This document shows positions 12,385 through 24,781 of a stretch of DNA of 64,000 nt, one piece after another; position 1 is the first letter of the stretch, and the number at the start of each line of letters is the position of its first letter. The notes below the pieces were generated by a model. The model worked only from the letters and a program-made list of their open reading frames with translations, searched no databases and was not told the DNA's origin. The translations under genes were made by a program, and so were the position numbers. The stretch comes from Parascedosporium putredinis (Eukaryota; Ascomycota; Sordariomycetes; Microascales; Microascaceae), in assembly GCA_949357655.1 (NCBI GenBank), contig CASHTG010000016.1, positions 1,116,001 to 1,180,000 of the forward strand. Reading direction: 5' to 3'.

Positions 12385-13295
12385 TCGAGGAATCACTCTG
12401 CGGCGGATCGATCTGCTCGTCGAGGCTGGCGCTCGATGGATAATCAAGGCGGACGGGGCTTGCGCCTGAAAATAATATAAGCCACTATTAATCCGTTCCC
12501 CCTCCTCTATATATCCTTTTTCTCTCTTGCTTTCTTTCTTTCTTTTTTTTTTTTTTTTTTTTTTTGGTGGTAGGTAGATATTTGACAAGACAATCGGGCT
12601 TGTTTCCCACGATGCCTCATATGCGTCAGTGTGGCAAGGGTGGAATGAATGGAAGCCGTGGGATACATCCTCAAGATCCTCACGAAATTCCGGTGACTAA
12701 GCGAAATGACCCCTGGACAAACTCGAGGTTTTCATGCCTCAGGCGAGATATCATACAGAGGATCGGCCTCTGATTGGCTCTTTCCTTTGGCGTCAAAGCA
12801 ACACCTTCGACCTGCCATCACCTCCTATCACCAAGGTCCCGCCCTACCTCGCAAAGGGGAAAAGCTCAACAGTTCCAACGGAAAACGCTATTTCGTGGCC
12901 TTGCGAGGCCGTGACAACGACGGTTCGTGACGCAGACGTCCCTTTATCATCCCTCCGACGAAGAAATTCGTGAACAACACTCTGGTCAAGACCTTCTCCG
13001 AAACCACCTAATCCTTGCTCACCCTTTCACCCTGGTCCTTCCAACCCAACCGCGCCCTTTTGGGGAGCCGTTTTTTTTTTTCTTCTTGCGTCTCCCTCGC
13101 TCCCTTGATCGCCCTGCCCGGCGACTAAATCAACTTGCCTAATCGCGACTGCAATTTGACTCCTCGCCGAACTTTACTCCATCGTTACCGCTCGTTTTCT
13201 ATACGGACGCAGATGAAATATTACACACAGAAGCTTCCCAGAGGACGACGGTGACAACGAGTCGCTAGCGAGCTCGACCAAAGGGATCCGCGCTC
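12385..13295. other. Intergenic, striatin promoter and leader
   Basis: Contains a 23-base T run at 12543-12565. CT-rich sequence at 13015-13110 may be part of the striatin leader. No gene recognised. Confidence 0.6.
12543..12565 (+). repeat. poly-T run (23 T)
   Basis: Uninterrupted T run preceded by CTTT repeats, just downstream of RAD14. Simple-sequence tract. Confidence 0.9.
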
Positions 13296-16077
13296 ATGAG
13301 TTGGCCGATCTCTAACATGGTGGTGAACGGTGGGAATGGAGGTGGTATGGATGGTGGTATGGGGATGCAGCAGCAACAACAACAGCAGGCTAACGCTGCG
13401 AACCGGCCTTTGGGGACCGAATACACTCTGCAGGGTGAGTATTATCAACTTCAGGCCCACATTCTTTTCATGGTCAATGATGAAAAGCTGTGTATTAACT
13501 ATTTTTCACGGTGTATAGGTGTTATGAGATTCCTTCAGTCTGAATGGCATCGACACGAACGCGAGCGAAACTCTTGGGATATTGAAAAGGGGGAAATGAA
13601 GGCGCGTATCGCGCAGCTCGAAGGAAGCTGAAGCGAGGCGATGCCACGCAAAACGCGTCCAAAAAGTATATCAAGTTACTTCAGCGCAAAATCAAGGAGC
13701 AGTCAGCCCAGCTGGCTGGTGAGGGAAAATACGACCCTGCTCAAGATATCGCTGAGGACAAGGAGGCCCGCACCGCTCTTTTGCAAGAGAAGCTGGCATG
13801 TGAGTGTCTCCCTCGTGACGCCTGGATGCCTACACATCTCGCTGCGATTACTGACCCGTCCCCCCTCATTAGCCAAAGGCCTAGCCCAGGACGATGCCGC
13901 CGTACCGACCGGAAAACCAGAGGACGACGCCTCGCGCAAAGACCTCAAATCCTTCCTCGACAGATGCCAAGACCAATTTACGTACTTAATGATGACGCCC
14001 GCTAATCCCTTACCCCCTCGAGAATCGCCCCCTCCCCTCTTTTGACGAAGCTCGCGCTGAAGCCGAGGGCTTCAACATTTCCGCTGCCCAACAGCAATTG
14101 GAGCAGGCATACGCAGCGCACGCACGGCAAGGACAGAACCACATTCGCGAAATTAGTTCACAGCGGCCTGCTCCCATTCCCAACCATGTTTCTGGCCCCA
14201 GCTCTGCGACCACCTCCAACTTCCAAAGCCGTGCTGCCGAGTCTCAAGTGCAACCCTTGACCCGGTCCACAGAACAGCCCCAACAATCCTCGATATTCTC
14301 CACCGGTTCCGACTGGTCTGGTTCAACAGCTGGCTCCAACCGTTCTGGTGATGAGACCCAAAGCTTGCAGATCCAGGCCAACGAGTCGCTCGGAAGCATG
14401 CATGATGGCGGCCAACCGAGCGAGAAAAAGCGGCACCGGACTCTGACGGCTGGGACTTTTCTGATATGGGAACGCCAAGTGTACCACAACCACCCATTTC
14501 CAACCGGCCAGACACCGACGTGTTTCCTTCGGCAGATACGATGCCCAAATCCCCGGCCGATTTGCCAACTCTCATCGACGTAAAAGCTCCTCGTCGAGGC
14601 GTAGAAGTCTCGATAACGAATTATCCTTGAACGCGACCAATCAACAAGTCGAAGGCGGAAGCTTCAAGTGGAGGTTTGGTCTACGTGGCCATCTAGATAC
14701 GGTCCGTAGTGTGATATTCTCTGGCGGTGGTAGCCCCGCGGAGCCGGAAATATGCACCGCCGGCGACGATGGCATGATTAAGCGATTCAACGTCCCCCGG
14801 CTTGACAGCGTTGGGGACCCCAGGCTCCAAGGCCGACCTGGATGTTACTGCGAACTTTACCCACCGTGGCCACGCGGGGCCGTTCTCTGCCTTGCAGCGT
14901 GGAGCCCATCACCCAACTTTGTGACGGGTGGGCGGGCGCAGGGTGACGGTTGGATCTTCTCTGGTGGCCAAGACTCTACGATCCGTGTTTGGGAGCGCGG
15001 CCGGATCGACCCCAAGGCGAGCTTAGAAGGTCACGACGATGCAGTGTGGGCTCTCTGCGTCCTTCCTGGCACATTGTACTCTGTCTTCGGCGCAACGAAT
15101 GGCAGCACCATTGGCAACTCGGATAGGATACTGCTGGCTTCGGGCTCAGCGGATGGCACGGTGAAGCTCTGGGCTATAAGCACGCCGCCTAGGCTCGGCT
15201 CTCCACAACCGGGACCGGGGCCTCGCCGGCCACCCGGCAGCTCTGGGCGCGTCCGCGGCAACTCGATGAGCTCGGGCAGCGGGTTTACAAACTCCCCACA
15301 GGCGTCCGTCGCGACCAACTCGCCGTTCCACCACACCCTCCTCCACACCATCACACGAGCGGATGGGTCAAAGGCCAGCCCGACGTGCATAACCCTCTTA
15401 GCAGCACCGGAGAATCGATAGTGGTCTCATATGCGGACGCCGTGGTCATGGTCTACGACACCAAGACTGGCGAGTCGATCGGCAACTTGGCCAGTCTCGA
15501 AACTTACGACGGCACGATGGCTACTAGCGTGAACGCGGTGGTGGCCACAACGGCGGGGTTGGAGCAGCAGCAGCACGGCGGTGGCCTAGCGGACGATGAC
15601 GCTACTAGTGCGGGGCCGACAGGGGGCAAGTCCATGGCGGGCACGGGAGTGGAGGGGGTTATAATCTCGGGACACGAGGACCGTTTTGTGCGGTTCTTCG
15701 ATGCCAACAGTGGTAAGTCTACAGACTGGTTTTATTCCAGAACCATCTATTCTTGCTTTCTTCTTTGTCCCGATCTTTCTTTGCTAATCATTCGGGGCCC
15801 CGCCCTCTTACTAGGTCAATGTACATACAGCATGTGGGCACACCCTGCAGCAATCTCCAGTCTATCTCTTAGTCCGGATGGCCGGGAGCTCGTCACATCA
15901 GGTCACGACGCCTCGCTACGGTTCTGGAGCCTGGAGAAACGATCGTGTACCCAGGAGATCACGACACACCGTATTATGCGCGGGGAGGGAGTGTGTTCGG
16001 TCGTTTGGAGCCAAGACGGCAAGTGGGTAGTGAGTGGCGGCGGCGATGGGGTGGTCAAGGTATTTGCTCGCCAATAA
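13296..16077 (+). CDS. Striatin (PRO11/StrA-type) STRIPAK scaffold
   Basis: Regulatory scaffold of the STRIPAK phosphatase-kinase complex, which controls hyphal fusion and sexual development in fungi. Four exons: 13296-13434, 13519-13799, 13873-15712 and 15815-16077. The N-terminus has a polyGln run, then the caveolin-binding/coiled-coil segment (FLQSEWHRHERERNSWDIEK and KKYIKLLQRKIKEQSAQL). The middle is Ser/Pro-rich. The C-terminal half is a WD40 propeller: GLRGHLDTVRSVIF, CTAGDDGMIKRF, IFSGGQDSTIRVWERG, LASGSADGTVKLWA, IISGHEDRFVRFFD, TSGHDASLRFWS, VSGGGDGVVKVFA. The frame changes at 13623-13628, near 14040 (one extra T), 14440, 14530-14590, 14830-14880 (two compensating shifts) and near 15400. 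About 840 aa. Either ATG 13296 or ATG 13317 could start it. Confidence 0.93.
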
Positions 16078-18370
16078 GTTGCCTTGGAGCAATGTGGTGA
16101 ATGGAGTTGGAAGGATCTCACAGGTACACACATCGCCACAGCCTCACTACTTATGTGGGGGCTTTTGGGGAGGAGGCGTGTCTAGGTATGGAGGGAGGAA
16201 AAGGGCTTTACATTGGGATGAACCCTGCGATCTGGTCTGCGAAAAGGCAGAAGACTAACACATGAGGGGCTATGCTTGTCTGTTTCTATGCTGTTCACAT
16301 GGGTAGCGAAGGGCGCGCATCATGGTTTCTACAGGAGTTCCCTTTTCTTGTTGGCTTTCTTGTCCTTTGTTACCTTTGATTTTCTCTCTCTGTTGCCTTG
16401 CCCTGTTTTTACTTGCCATTGTCTTTGCTTTCATTTCGCTTCCCTTTGCCCCTTGCCCCTTGCCTCACTCGTTGGCTTACCGGGGCAGTGTTATAATTAC
16501 TGTTGTAACTATGGACATTCATGTTTTAGTATTATACATTTTGTTCGATACCCGCCTTGGCTTGCCGAACTTGGACTTGCTTCTAACATCCGTCCCCATC
16601 CCTCTGCCTTGTCCGCCTCCTTTTTCATTTGCGTTCAGTGCCCGTTGGTTCTACGAAGTATTGGGTCTTGCTGACTGCGTGAAATGATGAAACGAATGAG
16701 ACAGGTACAGGAAATCTCTGGGGTGGGATTGAATTGCGGCTGCGCGGGGTTCGCGCGATTGAGCGAAGGAGGCTGTGGGCGGGGACGAGGTGTCTTCTCG
16801 AGGGACACAAATGGCGGCTAGGCGGCTGCCAGGTTTGCCGGTTGGGGTTTCTTTTTTAACACCCGAGTGTGAGCCGGAAGCAGGTTCGCTGCCACAAAAA
16901 GTTGGGGTCTGCATGGTCTCGGCGCGTGTGGGAGGCAAAGGGGACGCTCACGTTGGCCGGGGTTGGACTAGGCCTGGGCTAGGCGTTCGGGTACAGAAAA
17001 TACCCGAGATGATGCAAGACGATCCAGAGTCAGCGTTTACGACAAGATATACATGAAACCAAATACTCGACCGCGGCCCCAAAATCTGGCCTCCTGAGAG
17101 CCGATACAGCTGACTACATGGAAGTGTAGAAACCATGTCTGGAATCCCAGAGGCTGCGAAAGAGGCTTCTCCTGACAGCGCTTCAACTGGTGTCGTGCGC
17201 TCGCGGATCAACGAAACAAACAATTTCAGCCTTAAGATACTAGTGCTATATAGCTTTCGTCTTATTTCCCCCTCTTCTTCTTTTGCTATTTGCCGTGTGT
17301 CACGCCAACAAAAGTCACGCTCGCTTAAATAAAGAGGCTTTTTCTTTACCGCCGTCGCGCCGAAATGTGATTGATATAAACCAGAATGCGCTGTGTGGTG
17401 CTGCGCCGCATCACCGCAATAACCTCGAGAGAGAAATCAGAGCCTGCGCCTCTCACGGACAGCGGACGGGCATGCAAGAGGTAGCGGGAGGACAATATGA
17501 CCCCTCCGCGGATCGAAAGCCAACCTCATATTCTTCTTCTTTGTCTTCTTCTGGACCCCAAAACTCTCGTCCGGTAAAAGACTGACGATTCACTGCGCCT
17601 CCCGGGAGGACGCGGAGAGGCGTAGTCGTGGCAGAAGGATCAATAAGAGAGACACGCACTTGAGATGGACAAAGAAAGAGTGTGTGTACTAACTCACGCT
17701 TGGTCTGCCTTCATCCTTCATCCAAAGAAGCTCTTTTTTTCTTTCTGTTGCGCCCTCCTCCTCCGTGAGCCAAGTCGATGTACCATTGGCCGTGTCGCTT
17801 TCTCCCTGCGGACCTAGGGATTGCATGAAGATGGTATTAATATAGGGCGATGCCAAGAACATGAAATATCTGAGAATGTATAATGGGAGAAGAAAACCCC
17901 CACCGAGTACATGTATGCCTTCCGCTGCTGTTATGATTCCATCGCGACCCACTCGGAGCTGATAACATCGTTGGCTTGCTTTCTAGATGGCGTTCTCTTG
18001 TCCATGAACTTTCCCCTCTCAGCCTTAAGTCGTTAGGACCAGTCACTACTACAAGGCGTTTTTGCTACACTACTTAATACTAGACACTCCTAGCTTTCTT
18101 GCTTCCTCTATGACTATGCGCCTTTTCTTTATGAATTTTTGAAGGACACCGCTTGGTTGGGTGACTATCCCCAAGGCGATCGGGTGAGTTGACAACGACT
18201 CGGAGTAGTCTTGGTCTCTAACGCCGGAACCCGCGCTCGTTTGCTCTGACTATACGGCACTTGGTTGACCAAGAGCTTTTGCATCGACCAACATCCCTGG
18301 TCCAGTATAAGCCTCTCACTCAACACATCTCGTCTCGGGAGCCAGTTCGAGCCCCGGATTGACTACCAGC
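16078..18370. other. Intergenic, 2.3 kb, no gene recognised
   Basis: Short frames only. A T/C-rich stretch at 16330-16480 may belong to the striatin 3' UTR. An ATG at 17135 opens about 29 plausible residues, but no downstream exon can be supported. Confidence 0.5.
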
Positions 18371-21103
18371 ATGTCTACCACCGAGACCCAAATCTATTAT
18401 GGCTTATGGAACAACCATGATGATTCATTTCCCTTCAGCCTTACCCTAACGGTACCTACCCGGACCGGAAACTACATCATCGCAGCGCTATCCGCCCTCG
18501 TCGCCTGGGCAGGCATATCCTTTTACGGTATCGTCGCCTACTTCCTCCATCAGCATCTGGCCGCGCGCAAAAGCAAAGATGTCCTCGACCTCCAGCTGCA
18601 AGTGCTCTTCCGCTCCGAGTCGGGCGCCTTGGAATCCGCCTTCGAGGGGATCAAGCTCTACTGGGCGTGGAAGAATATAGCGAAGCGCGTGTGGCGACGC
18701 ATCATTCCCTTTTCCATCCTCGCCGCCGCGGTCTGGTCCGGTTTCATCATCGCGTCCGTCCTCGTGGCCAACGTGGCGAGCGACGGCTACGGGGACGTCT
18801 TTGTCGTCGCGGTGCCCGAATACTGCGGCGACCTGGCGTTTGGGATGGGCAACATGACGCTGGACGAGATCAAGATCGCGGACAACGACCCGATCCTGCG
18901 CGCGTCGAGGAGCGCCCAGGACACGTGGTCCCAGAATAACCTCAAGTGGGCGCGCGTATTCGGAAGCCCACTACGGGATCACGAATCTCGGGGGACGGCC
19001 TCGCCGCCGGCATCCCGGGCCAAGAAGCTCACGCTGCCCTACGCGAGCAAGGACGTGGAGTGCCCCTGGACCCTGGACACGCGGTGCCTCGGGGCGGGCA
19101 ACGTCGACGGCCCGGCGGTGAACCTGGACACTGGTCTGCTGGACTCGCACGCGGACCTGGGCATAAACGCTCCGTCGCACGAGAGGATCCAGGTCCGCAA
19201 GTCTGCCACCTGCGCGGTGGTGGATACGAACAAGTTCGACAGGGTGTTTGTGACGGAGAACAACGAGACGGTGTATGGGATCGAGGTCATGGCCGAGGCG
19301 ACGGTCCAAAAGATTCCGGAGCTGAACAAGACGGTCAACTTTTTCGGGGCGAAGGACTCGCAGGTGATGATTACATCAAGGTACGTCTAACGTAGTTTCT
19401 ATACGGTGTCTTCCTTACCGCTCGCTCTCAGCAAGCTCAGCACTAACGTTTGGAACCTTTCTTTTTCTTCCCTTCTTACAGAAAAGCGTTCGTCTTGGGC
19501 GGCGTGCCCCGAAAGGATGGTGTCGGTGGCGGCGCGACCACGTTCCCCTCATCCCAACGTTCGATACGGACAACTACGACACCTCCTTCTTCTCGGTGGC
19601 GACGGACGTGCTCTTTTACGAAAAGGTGCAGGACCCCCTGTACTTTGCTGCCCTAGAGTATGCGGCCTTGACAACCGGGAACAATGGCAAGTACGCTTAC
19701 GCGACCAACCGGCGGTACAACACGGTGGTCTGCCGGGAAGCCTACGAGATGTGTAACCCCAAGAACCAGGCGTGTACCGGACTGAGCCCGATAATGACGT
19801 GGGCGAACAAGGTGGAGGGTCTTGGCCTAAATAGCCATCAGAAAGTGACGGCCATGAGGCTCATGTTGAACTTTTACTGGGGTGGGCAGATAAGCCTGAA
19901 TGGCCCCGAAGGCACGACGGGTAAGTCTTCTTCACCTCCTCCTCCCTTTCCTCCCTATTTCTCCACATTTCTCCTCTTTATTCTTTATTTCCTTCTTTAC
20001 TTTCTCTCTAGCACTTCACTAACCTTGACGCAGGTCTTCTCATGCAAGGGACAACCTCAATTTTCAAATCGCCGCCCCCGACGACCAATGGAAGCGAGAA
20101 GTCGCCTTTTGGTTCGCCACATCCCTCTCCAACATCCAAAGGACTGTCGTGGACTGGTCCTCCAAGCCGTGGCTGGACCCTCAGGCCAACGACTCGTTGA
20201 GCGCCCACGTCAACATGACGCGGCTCGACGCGGCGTACAGCGCGGTCAACCTGGTGTCCGAGTTCGACGAGGCATGCCGCAACACGGTGATACGGACGTC
20301 GGCGTCGGTGCAAAACTTTAGCGTGACGGTGACGCTCGTGGTGCTGTGCATCACCTTTTCCATCCTCGCGACCAAGCTGCTGCTCTCGACCATTGTAGAG
20401 CACGTGCGCGACCGCAAGCGCGCCGGCGGGCTCTTCAATCCCTCGACGGCGGTCAAGGAGATTGCGCGGGACGCCGACGACAAGTACCATCTCCTCCGCA
20501 TGGCGCTGGAGGGCACCCGCATCGGGGGCTGGGAGTCGGGCGCCTTTGGGGTGCCCATCACGCGGCAGAGCGGCGACATCTTGGCGCCGCGGCGCGATCC
20601 CGTGCGCAAGCTCGCCCGCTACCCGACGTTCCCGCTGTACAGCGTCGCCAAGGACGGGGCAGTGGAGATCTTTTACGAAATCGGAGGCGGATTCGCGCGC
20701 GAGCACGTTTGTGTGCAACAGCGTCACCGAGTCGCCCACGGGCCTCAGGTCGCCGGCGCGGGCGAATACGGGCGCCTTCTCCCGAGATAGATTCGGTCGT
20801 GCCGGTACCGGCGGGGGTCTGCAGGCGGTGTCGGAGGTGGACCTCGAGTCGGGTTTCGATGGCGGCCGGTGCGAGCTGTCGAGCGCGTCGAGCCAGGAGA
20901 CGCTCCGAGGCCGCGAGGGAGACGGTGTGGAAGGCGGCGACTACATGTTCCACGCGGCGATGCGCGACATTTACGTGAGCAGTGGTGGCTCGCCGGCTCC
21001 ACCACCGCCGCTGCGTCGTGAGGAGCCGCCCGCGGCGAGAAGTTGGGATTCGGGAAGGCGGGGGTTCGCCGGAAGGGAGTGGAATGAGCACGCCGAACTA
21101 TAG
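18371..21103 (+). CDS. Large fungal membrane protein of unknown function
   Basis: I do not recognise a named family, though the architecture (two N-terminal membrane helices, a long lumenal or extracellular region, one C-terminal helix) is common among uncharacterised Pezizomycotina proteins. Exons 18371-19380, 19482-19920 and 20034-21103, with CACTAAC branch points in both introns. Helices: ISALSAL-type segment NYIIAALSALVAWAGISFYG, then IIPFSILAAAVWSGFIIASV, then near the C-terminus SVTVTLVVLCITFSILATKL. Between them lie Cys residues (VPEYCGD, KDVECPW, DTRCLGAG, TVVCREAYEMC) and N-glycosylation sites (NMT, NKT), which fits an extracytoplasmic domain of about 480 residues. The frame breaks near 19545, 20075 and 20700. 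The tail after the last helix is Ser/Gly/Glu-rich. The first in-frame ATG is 18371. About 840 aa. Confidence 0.75.
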
Positions 21104-23824
21104 GAGGCCGGAGAGGGTGGAGACGTGGGCTTCGAACGCGAGGACACTGAGAGGGGGCGATGCTCGGTGATGAATGGGTTTCTAAGAGTGTTCAACCCTC
21201 TTGCGCCTCGCTCTTCCTTTTCTTTTCTTTTCTTTTCTTTTCTTTTCTTTTCTTTTCTTTTCTTTTTACTTATTTTCTTTCGAGCTTTCTCGGATTCCTT
21301 TGTAGCATATTCCTTTTTCCTTTCTTTCTGTATGTTTATTTGGCACTATATGGTGTTTATTGGAGGATTGGGCTGTAAGACTTGGCTGAGATACACACAC
21401 TTGCACGCTGCAAGGCGCATCACGGAGTAAAATATGAGTCTTTGGATACCATCAATTCTCCAAGAAATGAAATGATTTGATACAAGATAAACATCTCTAC
21501 ACTATAGTTTTAGATATCCACATTTCAGCGAACCAGAGCCCAAAAGACTTATCGCGTCGCAGTAGTGGAAGTTGGTAAGACGGAACCGAAACAAAAGAAA
21601 GGAAAGACAAGGGAGAAGATAAGGCACAAAGAAAGCCCAAAGATACATTAGACTACACGGGTACAGCAAATCGGACCAATACCTTATCCGAATTACAACA
21701 TGCATCCGTACTGATGCGAAAGCAGCGGGAGGGCAGGCAGCTTGGGCAAGGCCGAGGTCAAGGCGGGACGCGAAGGCGTGGTCGAGCGTGTTTTTAATAT
21801 GCCTCTTGGCTACAAAAGGCCTAGGCGAGGGCTTTTGACGCCCCGTCGACCGAGCCGGGTTCGATCCCGTCTGCCGGCCGCCTCATCTTCTGTGAGGCTC
21901 GGCGTCCAAGGCAGTTGCTGAGTAGAATGGCAACTTACACGTCCCCGCCATCATTGCTCGCCATTGAGACAGCCTAGGACGTGATCCGTACATGTATAGT
22001 TCTTTTAACCTAGCATTATGGGCTCGGGAGGAAAATCCTCCTCCTGCTCTATTTATGCTGGCATGGAAAGTACTGATCGACAGGTGAGAAAATGGCACCA
22101 TTCTTCTTCATCCTTGGAGAGCAATGGGCTTGGCATTCTCAAGCCGATGCCATTTTCCTCTTACCATCTGCCCTTTTCTTTTCTTTTATTATTATTTCTT
22201 TTTCATTAAAAAGAGAGGATCAGCTCAGAGCAGATGGATTGACAACATTGACACGGGAGGGACCAATTGGACGGATCTAAACATAAATGAATAGGCGCAA
22301 GTTGGATTTATCCGACCACGACGAGGAGGGGCAAGGACATCCCATCTCGACATTGACGCATATAGCATATAGGCAGCATGAGAAGAGAAGGAAACTGAGA
22401 GATGGAAAGAGAGGGGACGGTCCCTCAATTCTCAATTGGCGGTCAATCTACAAACAACGAGGGGTGATTGCTATTACCTTGACTGCAATCGACATATTCG
22501 TCAAACCGTCTGCATGCTCATATGGCCTCCCCTTGCTATGTCCACCAAGAACGAGCGAATCGGTTTCCTCTTTCTCCAAAAGTAACTCCCGCTAATGAGA
22601 ATCTCCTCTCAATCTGCAGGGCGAGCTGATTAGGGATTCTCTACCGTCCCGAGGATGAATGGACAATCGCTCCCGGGAATCGGGGTTGTTCGGGAAAATA
22701 GGAAAACCTGCAGACGGAGTACACGCGAAGGGTAGGAGGAACAAAGAAAAAGGGAAACTAAAGAAAAGAAACAAAGACAGAGGGCGTCCGTGTTCAGCGA
22801 AGATCAATTGGAGGAGAGAAACGAAACAATCATCACCCGGGCCGGTGGGCCCTTGGCTTTAAGCGAGACGGAACAAGGAAGAAAGGCAACCCAGACAGAA
22901 CCGTGATCTGGTAATAAAACGGGAAACCTCTGGGAACTGGTGCGGCCGTGGTAGAATCGACGAGAGGGGGTAAAGAGAAAAAAAAAAGAAAACGGCGAAA
23001 CGACACAAGAACAAGAAACGTCATATCGTTGGGAGAGGTGCTCAAGGCTCAAGGGACAACAATAAGCCGGGTACGACACCGACACGTTCTCGCCTTTACC
23101 CTTCTCGCTTCCTTGTCCCCCTCTCTGTCAAAGGCACGGGAAAGGTCCGAGAAGGTGGTGTCGTGATTTGCTCTCGGTATGAACCTTGAGTCGGGAAGCC
23201 TAGGACTGGCAGCGTTTTGATTTCCAGCCGCGAAATGTGGCGATGGAGGCTCGGGCGACGGAGCCGGAACGCCATGAATCCAGGGCCTAGTTTCCCCTTG
23301 GATGCGCCCGTTGATAGCTGGTGTACGGCTGAAGCTGGCTCGAGGTTCCTGATATCCTCCTCTCCTCTCTCCTCTATACTCCCCCTTCTTTGCCTTTTGC
23401 CTTCTCCCCTTGCTTAGTCCACCTAATCCTACCTTCCGATATTGAGGTTGTGACGCAATATGTACCTGCAGCGCTTGCATTGTGTGAAAAAAATATCGCG
23501 CTCTATCCAGCCTCCGTAAAGGTCCACCTCCAAGCGAGGAAGAATTGGAGAAAATGGGCATTGTATATAAGCTCTCAGCATTATAGCTCTCTCCTATCTT
23601 CTCTCCCCCTGTCCCCCTCCCCTCTGCCTCTTCCCCTCACTCGATTCACTTCGAACCTCACCGCCCCCTACGGAAGGTTGTTCGACTAGGTGAACATCTG
23701 TCGGGTCTGCTGGGACGCATCCGGATCTCTGTTCTAAACAAGGGGGACGACTAGTCCGTGTCTCTCGCTTGACGTACTTTGGGCCGGTATATCCCACTCG
23801 CTCCCTCGGCTTTCCTGCGCCGAC
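21104..23824. other. Intergenic, 2.7 kb, no gene recognised
   Basis: Holds a CTTTT pentanucleotide tract (21217-21267) and a tRNA-like fragment at about 21800-21882 that fails structural tests. A 170-codon minus-strand frame at 23049-23561 has no recognisable feature. CT-rich sequence at 23590-23650 leads into the GH31 gene. Confidence 0.5.
21217..21267 (+). repeat. (CTTTT)n microsatellite
   Basis: About ten tandem copies of a CTTTT pentamer, in the 3' flank of the membrane-protein gene. Confidence 0.9.
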
Positions 23825-24306
23825 ATGGAAGGCCTTTTTGTTTACGCGACTCTTTGGTCGCCGCAGCTGTCGCGCCCTCCGCGAATGCCCTTCGAGTCTC
23901 CACGGCTGACGATGGCTCTTCTTCTCTCGTTTTCCGGGAAGGTGCCTTTTCCGTATCTAATTCCATCTACTCGGGCTCTGTCACCGACGGCAAGGCCCTG
24001 CTAGCCGCCGGTGTAGAGGAACAGAAGAAACGTGTCTCCACCGTTCGATACACCGAGATCTCTCCGGGTGTTGTGCAGGTGGACATTGTTCCTCTCCAAG
24101 ACATTGGCGACCAGCTTCCTGCCCCGGACACGCCCATCGAGGTGGAGGACCCTGAGGAGGGCGAGAGCGATGATGAAGATCCTATCCTGATTCCAGACGA
24201 GCCGGTCCCTGACGATGAGGCTCCTGATGATGAGGAAGACGAAAGCGAAGATCCGGAGCAGGAGCCGGAGCCGGAGCCGGAACCTGAACCTGAACCTGAG
24301 CCTGAG

Positions 24307-24373
<67 letters not shown>

Positions 24374-24726
24374 CTGAGCCTGAACCTGAGCCTGAGCCTG
24401 AACCCGAACCCGAACCCGAGCCAGAACCTGAGCCAGAGCCGGAGCCTGAGCCGGAGCCGGAGCCTGAACCTGAACCTGAACCTGAGCCAGAGCCTGAGCC
24501 AGAGCCCGAGCCCGAGCCCGAGCCAGAACCTGAGCCGGAGCCAGAACCTGAACCCGAACCCGAGCCTGAACCTGAGCCTGAACCGGAACCGGAACCGGAA
24601 CCGGAACCCGAGCCGGAGCCGGAGCCTGAACCCGAACCTGAGCCAGAACCCGAACCTGAGCCTGAGCCGGAGCCTGAGCCGGAGCCGGAGCCTGAACCTG
24701 AACCTGAACCCGAACCCGAGCCGGAG

Positions 24727-24781
<55 letters not shown>

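Noticed and set aside
17135..17332. Short frame starting MSGIPEAAKEASPDSAS
   Set aside because: First residues look protein-like but no second exon or family match can be supported.
18145..18195. Sequence resembling the 3' part of 5S rRNA (TTGGTTGGGTGACTA)
   Set aside because: The match is too short and the internal promoter boxes are not recognisable.
21800..21882. tRNA-Gln-like sequence with TTTTGAC loop and GGTTCGATC
   Set aside because: The T stem has only two pairs, there is no D arm, and no 5' acceptor strand matches TGCCGGC. At best a decayed fragment.
23049..23561. 170-codon minus-strand open frame
   Set aside because: No domain, composition is like random GC-rich sequence, and no splice-linked exons.
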